Assembly: GCA_037783545.1 (NCBI GenBank)
Contig: JBBELK010000311.1
Location: 496,001-560,000 of the forward strand
Origin: Henricia sp. BOLD:AAB3569
Taxonomy: Eukaryota > Echinodermata > Asteroidea > Spinulosida > Echinasteridae
Length of the DNA: 64,000 bases
Direction of reading: 5' to 3'
The notes below the pieces were generated by a model. That model was not told where the DNA came from. It was given only the letters and a program-made list of their open reading frames with translations, and did not search any database. Both the position numbers and the translations under genes were made by a program. The first letter of the stretch is position 1. Each line of letters starts with the position of its first letter. Shown here in pieces: positions 13,127 to 25,500 of this stretch.

Positions 13127-13465
13127 CTGCAGCCGATTTCACGAAAAATTGCGTAGCTTTCGCAACTTTTGAAAATTAGCCTTTTAGAAGTATGGCGGAA
13201 CAAAAGGAGAGGGCGCAATTTCATTTGGGTATGAATTTTTTTATCAATTGTATTTCTTTCCAAAAACTTGATTTACATGTTGTAATTATAATACATACTG
13301 CAAAGTGCGCCCTCCTATTGTGTCCGCCATACTTCAAAAAGGCTAATGGCATAAGCCCCATAGGTTTGCGTGTAATGATCACAGGAATGTTGCGCAGCTT
13401 ACGCAATAAAAAGTTGCGCAAGCGGGCTTACGCAGTGCGTAAGGATTCGTGAAATCAGCTGCAGG
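13127..13465. repeat. Fold-back MITE interrupted by a nested element
   Basis: The outer ends read GCAGCCGATTTCACGAAA and TTCGTGAAATCAGCTGC. A close relative without the nested insert lies at 43484-43646. The nested element is 13177-13345. Confidence 0.85.
13177..13345. repeat. Nested fold-back element, TAGCC...GGCTA ends
   Basis: Ends are TAGCCTTTTAGAAGTATGGCGG and the reverse complement CCGCCATACTTCAAAAAGGCTA. AT flanks both sides (13175-13176 and 13346-13347), while the relative at 43484-43646 has a single AT at the same point. The 2-bp duplication is therefore seen directly. A second copy is at 59284-59489. Confidence 0.85.
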
Positions 13466-13951
13466 ACTAGGTTATTTTGGAGAAGAGAAATTTTGGTCTG
13501 CTTTTTGTTGAATTACATTTTCAATGAATGGGATATTTCTATTGCTTTTCTAGATTGCAATATCGTCGGCATGTTGCGATATGTGGACATTAGGCAGATA
13601 AGATGGCAAGAGAGATCATTGACGGCAATATTAAAGAGTATGGGGCTGATTACACTACCTTGGGAAAGTTGTCTTATTTGCATAAATTTCAAAATGTCAT
13701 TGATTTCTCACGTAAAAGATCATGTTACACATTAGTTATTTTTCACCTCACTTTAGTGATAGACGTTGCTGATGAGCGGGAATAGGGATGCAGCTGATTT
13801 ACTTGCGATATTACCGCAGATGCTGTTGGATCCTTTGTCCCAAGTGACAAGTGACCATGGTCAATGTAACCATATAGGAATCAGGTCGCCAGGGTCTACC
13901 TGCTTCTCGGGAAACATCATTTTGTAACAAAAGTAACATTTAAATGTGCTC

Positions 13952-14044
13952 ACACTATGAACAACTAACAATGGAAATTGGGCACAAACCATTGTTATTA
14001 ACAATGGTTTGTGCCCAATTTTCATTGCTAGTTGTTCATAGTGT
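13952..14044. repeat. Long near-perfect hairpin
   Basis: acactatgaacaactaacaa pairs with the mirror bases ending ttgttcatagtgt, with aattgggcacaaaccattgt and its complement inside. The arms are about 45 bases with few mismatches and almost no spacer. Confidence 0.85.
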
Positions 14045-15375
14045 CAGGCAGGTGGGAACTTGTCAAATTGACGAAACTCACGTGAGATCGCGTTTAACGG
14101 TTTTCTCCGAAAACTGGTAGTTTCCTTGAAGTTGTGGGAATCCGTTCATATCGAAACGATGGGTAATTTCTCAGAAAATGATGACATTGTTTCTTCCCAT
14201 GAACGCAGAATTATATGGCGAGAACAAGTGACATTTATTCAAATGAAAGTGATTGTTTTTAATTATTTCAAGATATCTTTAAAACGTTGTAACAACTGGA
14301 GAGGCTTTCAATTATAGAGATATCTTTAAATGTAATTTATAAATACCTTAGACAGTTTAGGCATCCCTATTGACTGAGAGCACGTCACGTGGCCAGTCTT
14401 AAACGGACGATAAAGACGCGCCCGCGCCCTATTCAGCGCTTATGAAACACGCACACGCACACAGAAACTGCACGCGCCCGAAGCAAAATGTGCACTACAA
14501 GTACCCGGTCATGTGCGTGCGCGTACAACACGCTTGCAATACGCGTAACGCGCGCACGAACGAACAGCAGTTTGAACGACCGCGCGTCATGAATGTAAAC
14601 AGTACAATGCGAAACATGGCAACACGAACAGAATGGGAATAAAACTTGGTTTGGCCAGTCTTAAACAATCGGTTTAAAACCGGCTAGGGTCCTGGACGCA
14701 GATAATGGCCCTTGTACGAATTTGCATGTGACATTGCCTTTAACCAGTGGAGATCATTTGCATACGAAGCGTACGACCGCAAAGAATTATGGGGCGATTA
14801 GTACACACTAGAAAGCATGTGCTCCATACAGCAGTCCGCGCGTCTGAAACCGTCTTTTACCTAACGACGAAGTTTACAGAATATTCTTATCACTGTCAGA
14901 TTTAACTGAAAGTTGTGTTAACTTGGAAGTCCAGAGTGTTCATTAAACAGATTTATCGTCTTGTATGAGACTTGTGAAACCGTGAATTTTGTGAAATTTG
15001 GACTCAGAAATTGGACCTAAAGAAAGTTGAGCGACTCGATCGTCGATTGACAACTACATGTGAGTGAATATTTCTCGGCTTTTCGTTTGAGTAAAGACTA
15101 AGAACACTGAAACTGTGATCGTAAATCGTGAACATTACAAAGTAAAAGACGCCAGACATCGATAGAAGTTATTGTGAAATTTTGTGACTGAAAACGAGAT
15201 AGGAGTATCGGGGAAGTTTGTCCGGATATTGGGCAAGTTGTAATTGTCGACAGTGCAGCAGTCGTTTGTCCGGATATTGGGCAAGAGTATTTTCGTGCAA
15301 CAGATAGAAGTACATGTACTTGCAAATAGTTTATGCAGAGTAAAAGTTGCATATTAATAGATAAACTTTTCGAAG
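14045..15375. other. CpG-rich stretch and possible retroelement leader
   Basis: 14400-14600 is rich in CpG and shares the motif acgcgtaacgcgcgc with 18460-18480. 15215-15290 has a direct duplication of tttgtccggatattgggcaa. The stretch may include the 5' leader of the gag relic that follows, but I could not define an LTR. Confidence 0.4.
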
Positions 15376-16746
15376 ATGGCTACTTCTGAAACCTTTCACA
15401 AAGATAATAAAGTTTCTCATGATGAAAGCCCTGTGAGTGCTCGTTCAGCCATGCCGATGCCAGAGCTGTCATTACATGCACACAGTGATACCGGGGCCGG
15501 AGTTGAGATTCAGCCACATGACAGTGTTTCTGTAGCCGGGCATTTGAACAGCAATGCCTCATGTGTATCTGCTAGAACCACGACTTCAGCACTTGCATTC
15601 AAAAACCGACAGCGTGAAGTTGAGTTGGCCGCAAAGTCAGCAGCAATTCAACACAGAAATAGATTGGAACAACGCAAACGCCTCCTTGAGAGAAAATTGC
15701 ATTTAGAAGAGGCAGAAGAAGAAATCCGCCGAGCACAAGAAAGGGTCATGATCCTAAGACGCCGGCAAGAAATAGAAGAAGAATTTAAGAGAATTTAGCA
15801 AGAACAAGAAGAAATAGAGATAAATGCAGAGCTCCATGCTGCCAGAGCAGTTTCCAAAATGTTGAAACAAGAAAATGTTGATGTATTGTCACAAACATCA
15901 GCAAAGCTTTGTGAAGAAGTAGTGAAAGGCATTTCACTTGACGTCGACCGGTCAGCAGACGTAATTATGAAAGGCATGCAAGAACCACAGAGCTCACTGA
16001 ATCCTATTGCAAGTCCTTTTCATATTGAGAAAAAAGAAGTGAATAATGCCATCTAGTCCACATGTGAACAAAGTTCTGCCTTGCCTCAGCCGACAATGGC
16101 ATCAATCCTTGACAAAATAGTTCAAAACCAAAAAGAATTTGCCCTCCCAAATGCAGAGTTAGACCCCTTTGATGGCACTAATGTACTGTCTTACCTCAGC
16201 TTCATAAAGAATTTCAAATACGTGGTTGAAGACAAAACAAAAGATGCAGCCAGAAGATTAGAGCTGCTGTTGAAATACACAAAAGGAGAGGCACATGAGC
16301 TGATTAAAGAGTGTCCTATGATAGAACCACCAGCTAAAGGATATGAGAGAGCGCAATGGCTGCTGAAAAGAGATTATGGGCAGCCACCCATTTTAGCAGC
16401 TGCGTACAAGACCAAGTCTGAAGAATGGCCAAAAATCCCACTTGGTGACAAAGTCGCACTCAGAAAGTTTGCCATCTTTTTGGTGAACTGTTGCAATGCG
16501 AAGTGTGGTAATTCAGAAATGAGCAGTATGGATGGATACGAATTTCTCAGAATTCTAGCTTCAAAATTAGCCACTGCGCTACAGCAACAGTGGATACGAC
16601 AAGTGGGAAAATACCGAGAAGAAAAGCTGCGCTCTCCAACACTTGAAGATTTTGAGCGGTTCGTGGGTCAACAGTCCCGCAATGAAAATGATCCAAGAAT
16701 TGCTGGATTGGGTTATCAGCAAAGAAGCAAAGAAAGCAAACTCTAG
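15376..16746 (+). pseudogene. BEL/Pao-like gag relic with two in-frame TAG codons
   Basis: One continuous frame starts with the ATG at 15376 and runs to a stop at 16744-16746, broken only by TAG at 15796-15798 and TAG at 16054-16056. The first part is a charged coiled coil (about residues 75-150). The last part (from about 16100) has LPNAELDPFDGTNVLSYLSF and LLLKYTKGEAHELIKECP, which fit the DUF1759 family found at the N-terminus of BEL/Pao retrotransposon gag. No protease, reverse transcriptase or integrase follows. It is most likely a truncated, inactive copy. A cellular DUF1759-like gene is possible but less likely, because neither splicing nor a continuing frame is seen. Confidence 0.7.
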
Positions 16747-17867
16747 GCTACTTCAAGGGTGAAGGGAATTTAATTGCCACTACGTACGCAAAAAAAACAA
16801 AAACCTAGGTGGTGTGCATAAACATATACGTGCAACAACAATTAATTACTTTTTTAACCATATTGGAAATATTTACATAATCCTTAATTTTTAGTACCAA
16901 ACTGCAATTTTATTTTCATTCCGAGTTTAAATCTCAAAATGTAGACCTTAAGCTTATATTTGACACCACATTGTGTTGGTGGCATGATTTAAACAATTTT
17001 AAATGTTCGTGCCCACTTTGTTTTTGCCCGTTATCGGAGGTCTTTTCCCGGCAGTGTAGCCCGGGAACTAGTCTATATACATGTAGATACGACGGTAACT
17101 TTGCTCACTTCGCGAAACATGCACACAGATTGTTTTCAATATTTAGCTCGGAGAATTAGGCCTATACCCCCTTTAGTAGGGAGAGCTTCAGCCCACTTTC
17201 CTATCATCTCAGACGCCGCTTATACCGGTTTCTATTTTGCATACTGCAACATATTATCGTATGTGCATGTACATACAGTACAGTATAAATCTTTTGAGAG
17301 GTTAATAAAAAATAAAAAAAGTGCCGGGCGAGTCCCGAAGGGCCCAAAGGTGGCCAAGAAAAGTGGTTGTAAATATTCTTAATAAATACATATCGTATAT
17401 ATACAGTACAGTATAAATACGTTCACCTTAAGAAGTGAAATTATTTTTTGTTGGAAATGACAAACGGAAGTTGTGCAATGTTATTTTTTTATTTAAAAAA
17501 AAAGAAAAAGTGCCCAAAGGTGGCCAAGAGAATACATGTACATGTTTTTAAAAAATAAATATAGGCCTATAAATATATATATTTTCAATGACAGCTGATA
17601 TCCGAAGAGCTTAAAGGAACTGGCTCCATGTAGAAATGGGAATGGATGCTTTTTCTCATTTAAGTTTTTAGTTAAACATATTACACATGTATGTTTTTGC
17701 CTTTTTGTTTTAATACCTACAGGTATCGCTATATTTCACTTTATAACACCTCGCCCACAGATTCTGTATCGTGGTTGGTCGAGAGCGTGTCACGTGACGT
17801 TGGCTATTTTTGCTATATTTGTACAAGTGCTCCAAAAAGACTATTGACCCCTTTCGAACACGTGCGA
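16747..17867. other. Non-coding, AT-rich
   Basis: No gene seen. The phrase gtgcc...caaaggtggccaagaaa appears twice (about 17322-17362 and 17510-17530), so part of this is a small repeat. Confidence 0.4.
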
Positions 17868-18075
17868 ATATGCCATTTTGGGAGTCAAATAATGCTGAGT
17901 CATTGTGAAAGCGATGTGCGTGCGCGTTGTGTGTCTCTCTGGTGGGCGCAACGCGGTTTAGTTCACCAATGGGAGCCTCAGCATAGCGCGTTACGCACGC
18001 TATGGACACACACAACGCGCACGCACATTGCATCCACAACGACGCGGCATTGTTTTACTCCCAAAATGACGTCAT
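17868..18075. repeat. Fold-back element, GCGC-rich arms
   Basis: Left bases attttgggagtcaaataatg pair with cattgttttactcccaaaat at the right, and gcgtgcgcgttgtgtgtc pairs with gacacacacaacgcgcacgc. The open frames on both strands are mirror images of this structure. Confidence 0.8.
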
Positions 18076-18156
18076 TGGCACCGTGACGAGCTCAATACCA
18101 TGCATTCCGAAAAGTACTATACACCAATCCGAGCTGCAAAGTCATGGTCCATGTAC

Positions 18157-18364
18157 GTCCGCCATAGCTGGGGGCCATCCAGTGCCATGAACTGTGGGTT
18201 TTGTGTTGATGATATGCTGTTACATTTTGTTGTCACTTCGAACAATTTTGCGCGTTTATTTGCTTGCGAAGCCTGTGTACGCGTACGCGTTGTGCGCTGT
18301 TCGATTTAACAACAAGACAAAGCGCCCAGTCCATGGCAGTGGATGGCCCCCAGCTATGGCGGAC
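18157..18364. repeat. Fold-back element with 33-bp inverted ends
   Basis: GTCCGCCATAGCTGGGGGCC at 18157 is repeated in reverse complement at 18345-18364. Across 33 bases I count one mismatch. The interior has no recognisable coding content. Confidence 0.85.
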
Positions 18365-18633
18365 TTGCAGGGAAGGAGTCCTTAGCAACCGGATTCGTGT
18401 ATACCCCTAGCAACTCCCGCGCGCGGATCCCGGTCGTGTGTGTGTGGGCGCAACACGCCTGCGTTACGCGTAACGCGCGCGATCGAACAAAAACAACTTC
18501 ACGCACAGCTAGCAGTTGTACGAACGCGGTGTTGACACTGTAGGAAAGTGAATGCAAACAAAAATTGATGAAACTGATTTCATTTATATTTAAGCTTAAA
18601 TTAAGCAGAATCTGTGGGAGAGGTGTTATAAAA

Positions 18634-18796
18634 CAAATATTGACTGCTTTATCTCGTGGTATAGTAAAACTAGCCTCCCTCGGTGACCCACAGAGCATTC
18701 TATTTTCCCTCGGCTTCGCCTCGGGAAAAGAGAATGCTCCGTGGGTCACCTCGGGAGGCTAGTTTTACTATACCACTCGAAGCAGTCAATATTTGT
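18634..18796. repeat. Long hairpin, arms about 70 bp
   Basis: Left atattgactgctttatctcg and right cgaagcagtcaatat are the outer parts. Inside, ggtatagtaaaactagcctc pairs with gaggctagttttactatacc, and gacccacagagcattct pairs with agaatgctccgtgggtc. The loop is cggcttcgcctcg. Confidence 0.85.
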
Positions 18797-21700
18797 ATAA
18801 TATTATACCAATACCCAAGTTGATACTGTACCTATAAGGTAACGTACAATTGTCAAACTTATACAGTTGAAACGTGCTCGGCAAAGGGTACCCGGCCCTC
18901 CCATATTGCAAATAAACCTCTGAATCGAATGTCTGCTGTTATTCGAGTCATTCTTTAGAGTCAAACTACTACTTTTTATGCGGATGAGCGAAGTAGCATA
19001 AAACTATTTGTAACAGTTTACCAATCATGTATACTATTTAAGTGACAAAAGGTGCCCCACGAAATGGCGACTATTCGATACGGTCTACAGCGAGGTCTTA
19101 CCAACGAATAAAACTAAATTTATCCACTAGCCGTGAGTGCTCTATGATATTTTAGTTGTGGTACACGTTGATTTTTAATTTAGCCTATAGATGTATAGTC
19201 TATGTGCGTATATTTTTAAATAATTAAATTTACACGGGTAGTATCAATTCAAATTCCATTTGTTTTATGACAATATGGCAATAACATTTTCTTATTTCAC
19301 TTGTCTATTGTTTCGTCGTGCATTTAGTGATTTTTAAAAATTGTGATGTGGTAATGAAAACCGCGCTCGTACCGACCGTTGGTTTGGGATGGGCTGAAGT
19401 GCTTCACAAAATTCTGTGAAGGAAATACGTCACGCAAAGGTCACAGCTATACGGACGCGCGGAGCACTGTGGGTTGCTTGCTGCCGACGAATAATGAATA
19501 AATTGTATGCGAATGCTTATATAACCAGTGCAAAAATCCAATTTACGAATGAAATGAGTGTACAAAAACTACTTTGCCTGCTGAAAATATTGTTATTACG
19601 TCCGTTAAAAAAAAAAAAAAACCCGACCTCGTGGTAACGTGTCGTATACAATTTGGCCAATGAGGCTCGCAAACAAAATAATTAGCCCATCCCCCAGCGC
19701 TCCTACAGGGCGCTGCTGCAGCCAGGGTACGGGCGAATTGAGAAACTGGCCACTATATCTCAAACTCATCGACGTTATGGATCTTTTTTTCAGCCTGCAC
19801 GCACACAAACGAATGTAGCCTGTATCTCATTTCGCGTTGCATGTTTGATTCTCTATATCTTTGGAGTGGAAGACTGTCTTATATCCATGTAGGTCTACAT
19901 CTTGACGATCTGTTATACCTACATGTAATAATCTGTCGAATATTGCTGGACCAGGATTGGCTGCAGTCGAGTTGTCCAGATATGGGTGATGTGAATGACC
20001 AAAAGTAAAACTTTTGCAAAGTCATGCAGTTTAACATTAAAATCCGTGCTGAAGATATGAAATCCTGATGTCATCCTGAAACCATCCAGAAACTTAAAAT
20101 CTGCAGGAACACCAGGTACAGCGGCCCTCTTCAGTTCCGGTGGCAAGAGGAGAACACTGCCAATTCAATTATCTTTTTGAACTGAAAGTTGGATTCATGG
20201 TTCGAATGTTCGAATGTTTCATTGCTTAAGAATGAGGACTTTGTCGTGGACGTGCGTCATTACAAAGTTGAGAATGTTTTTAAAGCGAATTGAAAATGTT
20301 CTCTTCAAACAAAAGAACATCAATTGTGTATAATCAAAACGAAAAACATAAATTACTTAGTAATTCTGGTCGTTGCAATGTGTTACGGCGCCATTGGTTT
20401 GTAAATACCGCAACGACTCGGCTAAGAGACGACTTTAACAGGACGGTAATGGCGGTAATGGCGGAATCTCGACGTCTGTCGTAGATGATAAAGTCCTTAA
20501 GAAAGTAAGAGAAGTGGCATACAGTGAAAACTGTGTCAGGTGAAATGTGCTACTAAAGTGCCAGGTGATTATGCTACAAATGTTTGCTGTAAAAATAAAA
20601 CTTTTCCGCCGTAGACCAGCTTCCGAAATCGAAACTCGAAGGACCACTGTCATGACTGTATGATGTATCGTTACTTTTAACCAACCAGATGACATGGGAT
20701 GGAGTTTGGGATATGTTTACGTGAAGCGCCCAGCTGCATAGTTGGTGCACAGCTATGCTAACACATGTAATGCTCGCGTCCGGAACCCGCTAAATGACTA
20801 TGCCCGGGGCATGGCAAAGACTATTGCCCGGTGGGCATATACGTGCCGGGTCTAGCCGATTCAATGCCCCCACTTTTAACCAATCAGATGACAGGAATCT
20901 ACGCATGAGGTATATAAAATATAATACATTGCCGTGGCGTTTTATCAGCGGTGTTATATTAGTTTCCTTAACTTTTTTATTTTTGCCGACGGTACCATGA
21001 TTTTGCCGACAAAATATGAAGTACAAATTCGTCCCAAAACCATTTCGCCCAAGTGCCATTTCGCCCCAAACCACTTCGCCCGAGTACCATTTCGCCCCAA
21101 ACACTACATCGCCCAAATGCCACTTCGCCCCAAAACCACTTTCTGCAAAGGGCGAAATGGTTCAGGGCGAAGTGGTTTTGAGGCGAAATGACTGCAAACC
21201 CTTTTTCGACTGTTTTCTCAAAAGTTAAACGAAGTACGGAGCTGGTTTTTGCTCAGGTTGGTTTTAATCATGTATATCTTCAATCACACAGGGGGATAAA
21301 ACTATTTGTAACAGTTTACCAATCATGTATACTATCTTTAACAATAGGAATAACAGCAATGTATACCTAAAGAATAATGTTAATAAACTACCTTGTAGAA
21401 ATTCCAGCGACATAGATACAGTAATACTTTAGAGAACCTTAACCCTATAGGCCTACTCCCTATATAAGGTGTATGCAAAATCATAGTGATTTTGAAGAAT
21501 TGAGGAGTGTTAGGGTTAATCATCCATGGTTTTTGTGTTGAATGAATGGTAATCAAAATCGTTTGAAAACGATTTTGTCTTTTAAAGCACCTTCCGTTGG
21601 CAATTTCTCCCACAAAGGTATAATTATCACGGGTGTTTGATACCATTGCTATATAGGTTACATCAACACTTTTAGTCGGATTTTTCTTGTCAACTCGTGA

Positions 21701-22335
21701 TAAAATATTGGGTGACTGCAAATAATAAACAGATCACAAAATAGCTCGCTGGCAAGGGTATCGGTATGCGAGTAGGTATTGACATAATACCAGTAAAACC
21801 AGCTAGACAGCTGGGAATACGACGTAAAAATGAGGCTCATCAGGATTTGAACCCGAATCAACGGCAGATGCTTTACCAGCGGAGCTGTAAGGCACGTGCA
21901 GGACCCGGCAGTAAACAGTGCACATTTAAAACGACGCAAACATAATACACGCAACAACAGGGCTTAATTGGGCTGCTATCTCCAGTAATCTAATTGTTTT
22001 CTACACAAAGTGATCTTTTCAATATAGGTCATAATTTAGTTGGACGACCCCTTTGTCAGATGATTCACGTTTACAAGGTCAAGTACCTGAGGGCGACGTT
22101 ATTCACTGAGTTTGTACTTTGTAATGTGTTACCCTGAAGAGTTTACAACTCTGATATATTACGTATTGTATTCAAATTTGGCCAATGGCCGGGGGCCAAT
22201 TTTATTGTATGGGATGTACGATTAGCGGGTATTCTGATACTCGGTGTTGCTACAAGAACACACGTCGTCATACAATTTTGGCTGCAGGCCTGGCCCATTT
22301 TTGCAAAGCAAATAAATTTCTGTGCTTAACAGTTC
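18797..22335. other. Intergenic DNA upstream of the main gene
   Basis: Contains the right end of a MITE family (19054-19092, agaccgtatcg-type end; see 61188-61333), a cgcccaagtgccatttcgcc low-complexity run (21040-21190) with its flank shared with 44395-44690 in inverted orientation, a minus-strand tRNA-like relic (21831-21895), and a 100-bp sequence at 22050-22150 repeated at 24012-24100. I find no exon chain here. Confidence 0.5.
21831..21895 (-). repeat. tRNA-like relic
   Basis: On the minus strand, cagctccgctggtaaagcat (A-box-like) is followed by gggttcaaatcctgatgagc (B-box and end). The two ends do not make a full acceptor stem. It is probably a tRNA-derived pseudogene. Confidence 0.5.
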
Positions 22336-22342
22336 TATAAAA
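22336..22342 (+). promoter_or_regulatory. TATA box of the main gene
   Basis: TATAAAA sits 122 bases before the start codon at 22458. Initiation about 30 bases downstream would give a 5' UTR of roughly 90 bases. An in-frame TGA at 22404 shows that the open frame does not extend further upstream. Confidence 0.6.
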
Positions 22343-22457
22343 TTGGCCCCAGCAAGTCCGGCGGAGATTTTTCTATGATTGACACAGAAAAAGTGCACAA
22401 TCCTGAGAACTTACAGACACTGTGCGTACCAGTGCGAATAAGCAAGACGCTGTCGTG

Positions 22458-22524
22458 ATGAAAGCCGCGGGGATTTGCCTTCTGATGTCGTGGGCCGTTT
22501 TGACTGCCGGGGAAATCTGCAAAC
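22458..22524 (+). CDS. Exon 1: start codon and signal peptide
   Basis: Reads [18 protein letters not shown] then EICK, a short positive start, hydrophobic core and small residues before a likely cleavage near AG/E. The donor is C|gtatgt (one base carried over). The ATG is chosen because TGA at 22404 closes the frame upstream and exon 2 joins in phase to give CCT (Pro). Confidence 0.75.
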
Positions 22525-25500
22525 GTATGTGTGTTTGTTTGTTTATCCATTTGAAGACCACGACCACTGCACTCGATATAAATAACGCGGTCTAGTTTTA
22601 AACAGTAGGCCCACAGAGAACAGTTCTAGTTGTTTAATACGTCACTTGCCCTGGTGATATGTGGTTTTAAACACTAAGCGTGCAAGATATGCAATTACTA
22701 CCAAATGCTTTTCCTGAAAAAGCACACACACAAACGGTCGAGCGACTTTTTAGAAGCAGTGCCGTGGCAACTGAAAAATGTCACGCGCCCGGTTCAGCTC
22801 TCTGTATATGGTGCCTGAAAATAATCACTGTGGAATCGAAGAGATTTTGGATAAAGTGATTTATAGCAGTCAGTGTTGGAGAAAACCGGAGCTCAAGTAA
22901 CGTAATGAGTAACAAATACATTCATGATAATTTTTTTGCGGCGGCGGAAACGAAAATTGCCCATGCAGATCACTGTAATCTTAGAATTTAGCGATAGATA
23001 AATGCGGACTGATGACCGGTGGGCCAAGTATACTGGTCATCAGCAACATCCATGCTCTTCGTTTATAAGAAATTTTTGAATCAATGGGATTTTAACCAAA
23101 GCATGAACGAGAACATAATACATACGAGGACATAATAAATATAATTTCGGACTTATAGGTATATCAATGCATGCGTTAACATTAATCAGGATTTGCGAAA
23201 ACCCGATTATCTATTTTGAGATCATTTGTGATTCAGTATGTTAACCCGTCGAATTTATTTCGATTGGGGAATAAAATCAATTAACGATTCTTTCAAAATT
23301 TGGTTTTGTCAGAAATGTGTTTAAATCCACCTGAAAATCTTGATGATCTCATAGATGTTCCTGTACTGAATAAAATTATCAGTATCAGACCACTTGTACA
23401 CTTGTTCAACCATTGCACTAATCGGTGAAGTCGTAAAAACGAAAAGGTGCACTGGTGACTTTCTGGTGATTTTGGTGAATGATTTAGTTAGGCCTACCAC
23501 ATTGCTTCCTGCATGCAGGGGATGAAAAGGCGGCTAATGCCGAATTGTCGATGGTGTCAAAATACTGCTGGTAAATATAAAAGATCCAACAAGACAACAT
23601 GAGTACGATAAAGAGCGGTGTTGATGTCATGATGAAGTCTAAAAAGAGCTCGTTTTGTTTTATGGATGACTTTATTGATGACTGCCTCGCCGCGGCCACC
23701 TGGTATCAATTGGGAGTCATGTTAAGCATTTTAAGTCGCCGGATTATACCTGGACACTCGTCAATGATTTGAGCGTTCTGCAGTAGTTCCATCCATGGGC
23801 TTAAGTTGCGGCATTTCTCAGCTCAGCAGGAAACGGCGACTCTTTTTTTGCAAAGGAAGAATTGACAATTAAGTTTGATGGTCGGGATGTGAGTAAAGAT
23901 ATATATTTCTTCAACAGGCTTGTTGAGATATAGAGAGCATGTCTTAGGCAAGTTCTTAAATTTGGACATAGCTTATCAAAATGGGTCGGTGGAAGCTCAA
24001 TAAAATGACTTTTACAAGGTCAAGTACCTGAGGGCGATTCACCGAGTTTATACTTTGTAATGGATTACCCTGAAGAGCTTATAGCTCCGATACATTACCA
24101 GGTAAACACAATTAAATGGTGAGCGCGTAGCGCGAAGCCCTAACGGCGTGGGGTCCGGGGCCCGAAAGGCTCTGGAAAATGTTGGATTTTATCTTGATGC
24201 TCTGTGGTGCGATATCAAACAGCTATAAGCCCTTTGGACCCAATCATGCAAAGCAAAACCAGAAAATTAGGTAAATGTACCTTTGCACTACATGTAATTA
24301 AACAAATCCACAAAATGACTTATTCATTTTTCAATTTGTCTAACAGCTGTTGAGAGGCTGCAGGCCGTGGAGCAGTCTTACAAGATCAAGGCAAACCATG
24401 CCATGTTTGGTTTGCTTGGAGCCTGTCCTCCAGTTGGAGAACAGTTAGACGAGCTGCTTGTATACCAAATCACCGATGACAACTTACCAGGGCTTCACTT
24501 GATGGACGAGAGGACAGGCGAATTTAGATTTGTGTAAGATTCACAGAGTGTTTCCTTGCAGTAGCTACATGTATATTTTCAATCCTGTACACAATTTGGG
24601 GGCATGGTGTCGGATCTAGTGTAGAACCAGTAACTGATGTGACAACACACTTTGGTAGAGAGTTATGCAGTCAAATCAGACAGTAAAATAAAGTGATAAG
24701 CCATACAGGTTACATTCATTCAAAAGACAGACAGATCAAAAACCTGACGCAATGTACACATTGTGCCAAGAGCTTTTGGGAACAATACAGGAACATCTTG
24801 GCCACTTTTCATTTCCACAACTTGAGATTTAAATTAAGACACAATTTGCATTAATCAAATTGTCCATGTCAGGTTAGGAAATAGCCCCTATGATTTTTCA
24901 GCCACTGGCATATTTGAGACATAAAAACTTGTCTCGAGAGCAAGTACGCGCGTACATGTACATGATATGTGACTCCCTTTATACGTGCCACTATATATAT
25001 CTTAATTTTTTTTTCCATTTTAACAAAACCTGATTCCTTAAAAATTAAAAATAATTCCATTAAAATTCCCTGGATGTGTGAGACACAATGGGGGAACGAT
25101 GGAAAGAGGATACCCTCTGTCACATGTTGTTGCTCGAGTCACAAGTCAAGTCAAACTGTCTTCGAGTCCCAAGTCAAGTCAAGTCAAATGGCCTCCGAGT
25201 CCCAAGGCAAGTCAAGTCAAGTCGAGTATAGTATTTGTTGAAGCTAATTTCAGAATGAGTCTAAACCCTGAATCTTGCATTCATGTTGGGTATTTTTGTT
25301 GTTCTGGCCAACAATGTCCCATGTTAAAAGAAAGCGTTAGTTCTGAAAAACAATTTGGTGTGCAAAATGACAAAATAAATGCATAAAAGCTCAATTTTAT
25401 TGTTGGTAGACCCAAGTCAAAAATGTACATGTTCGAGGATTTTAGCTAGGTGGTAGGCTTATTTGTGTTTGTTGAACACATCATGTGGCTTTACATTCTA

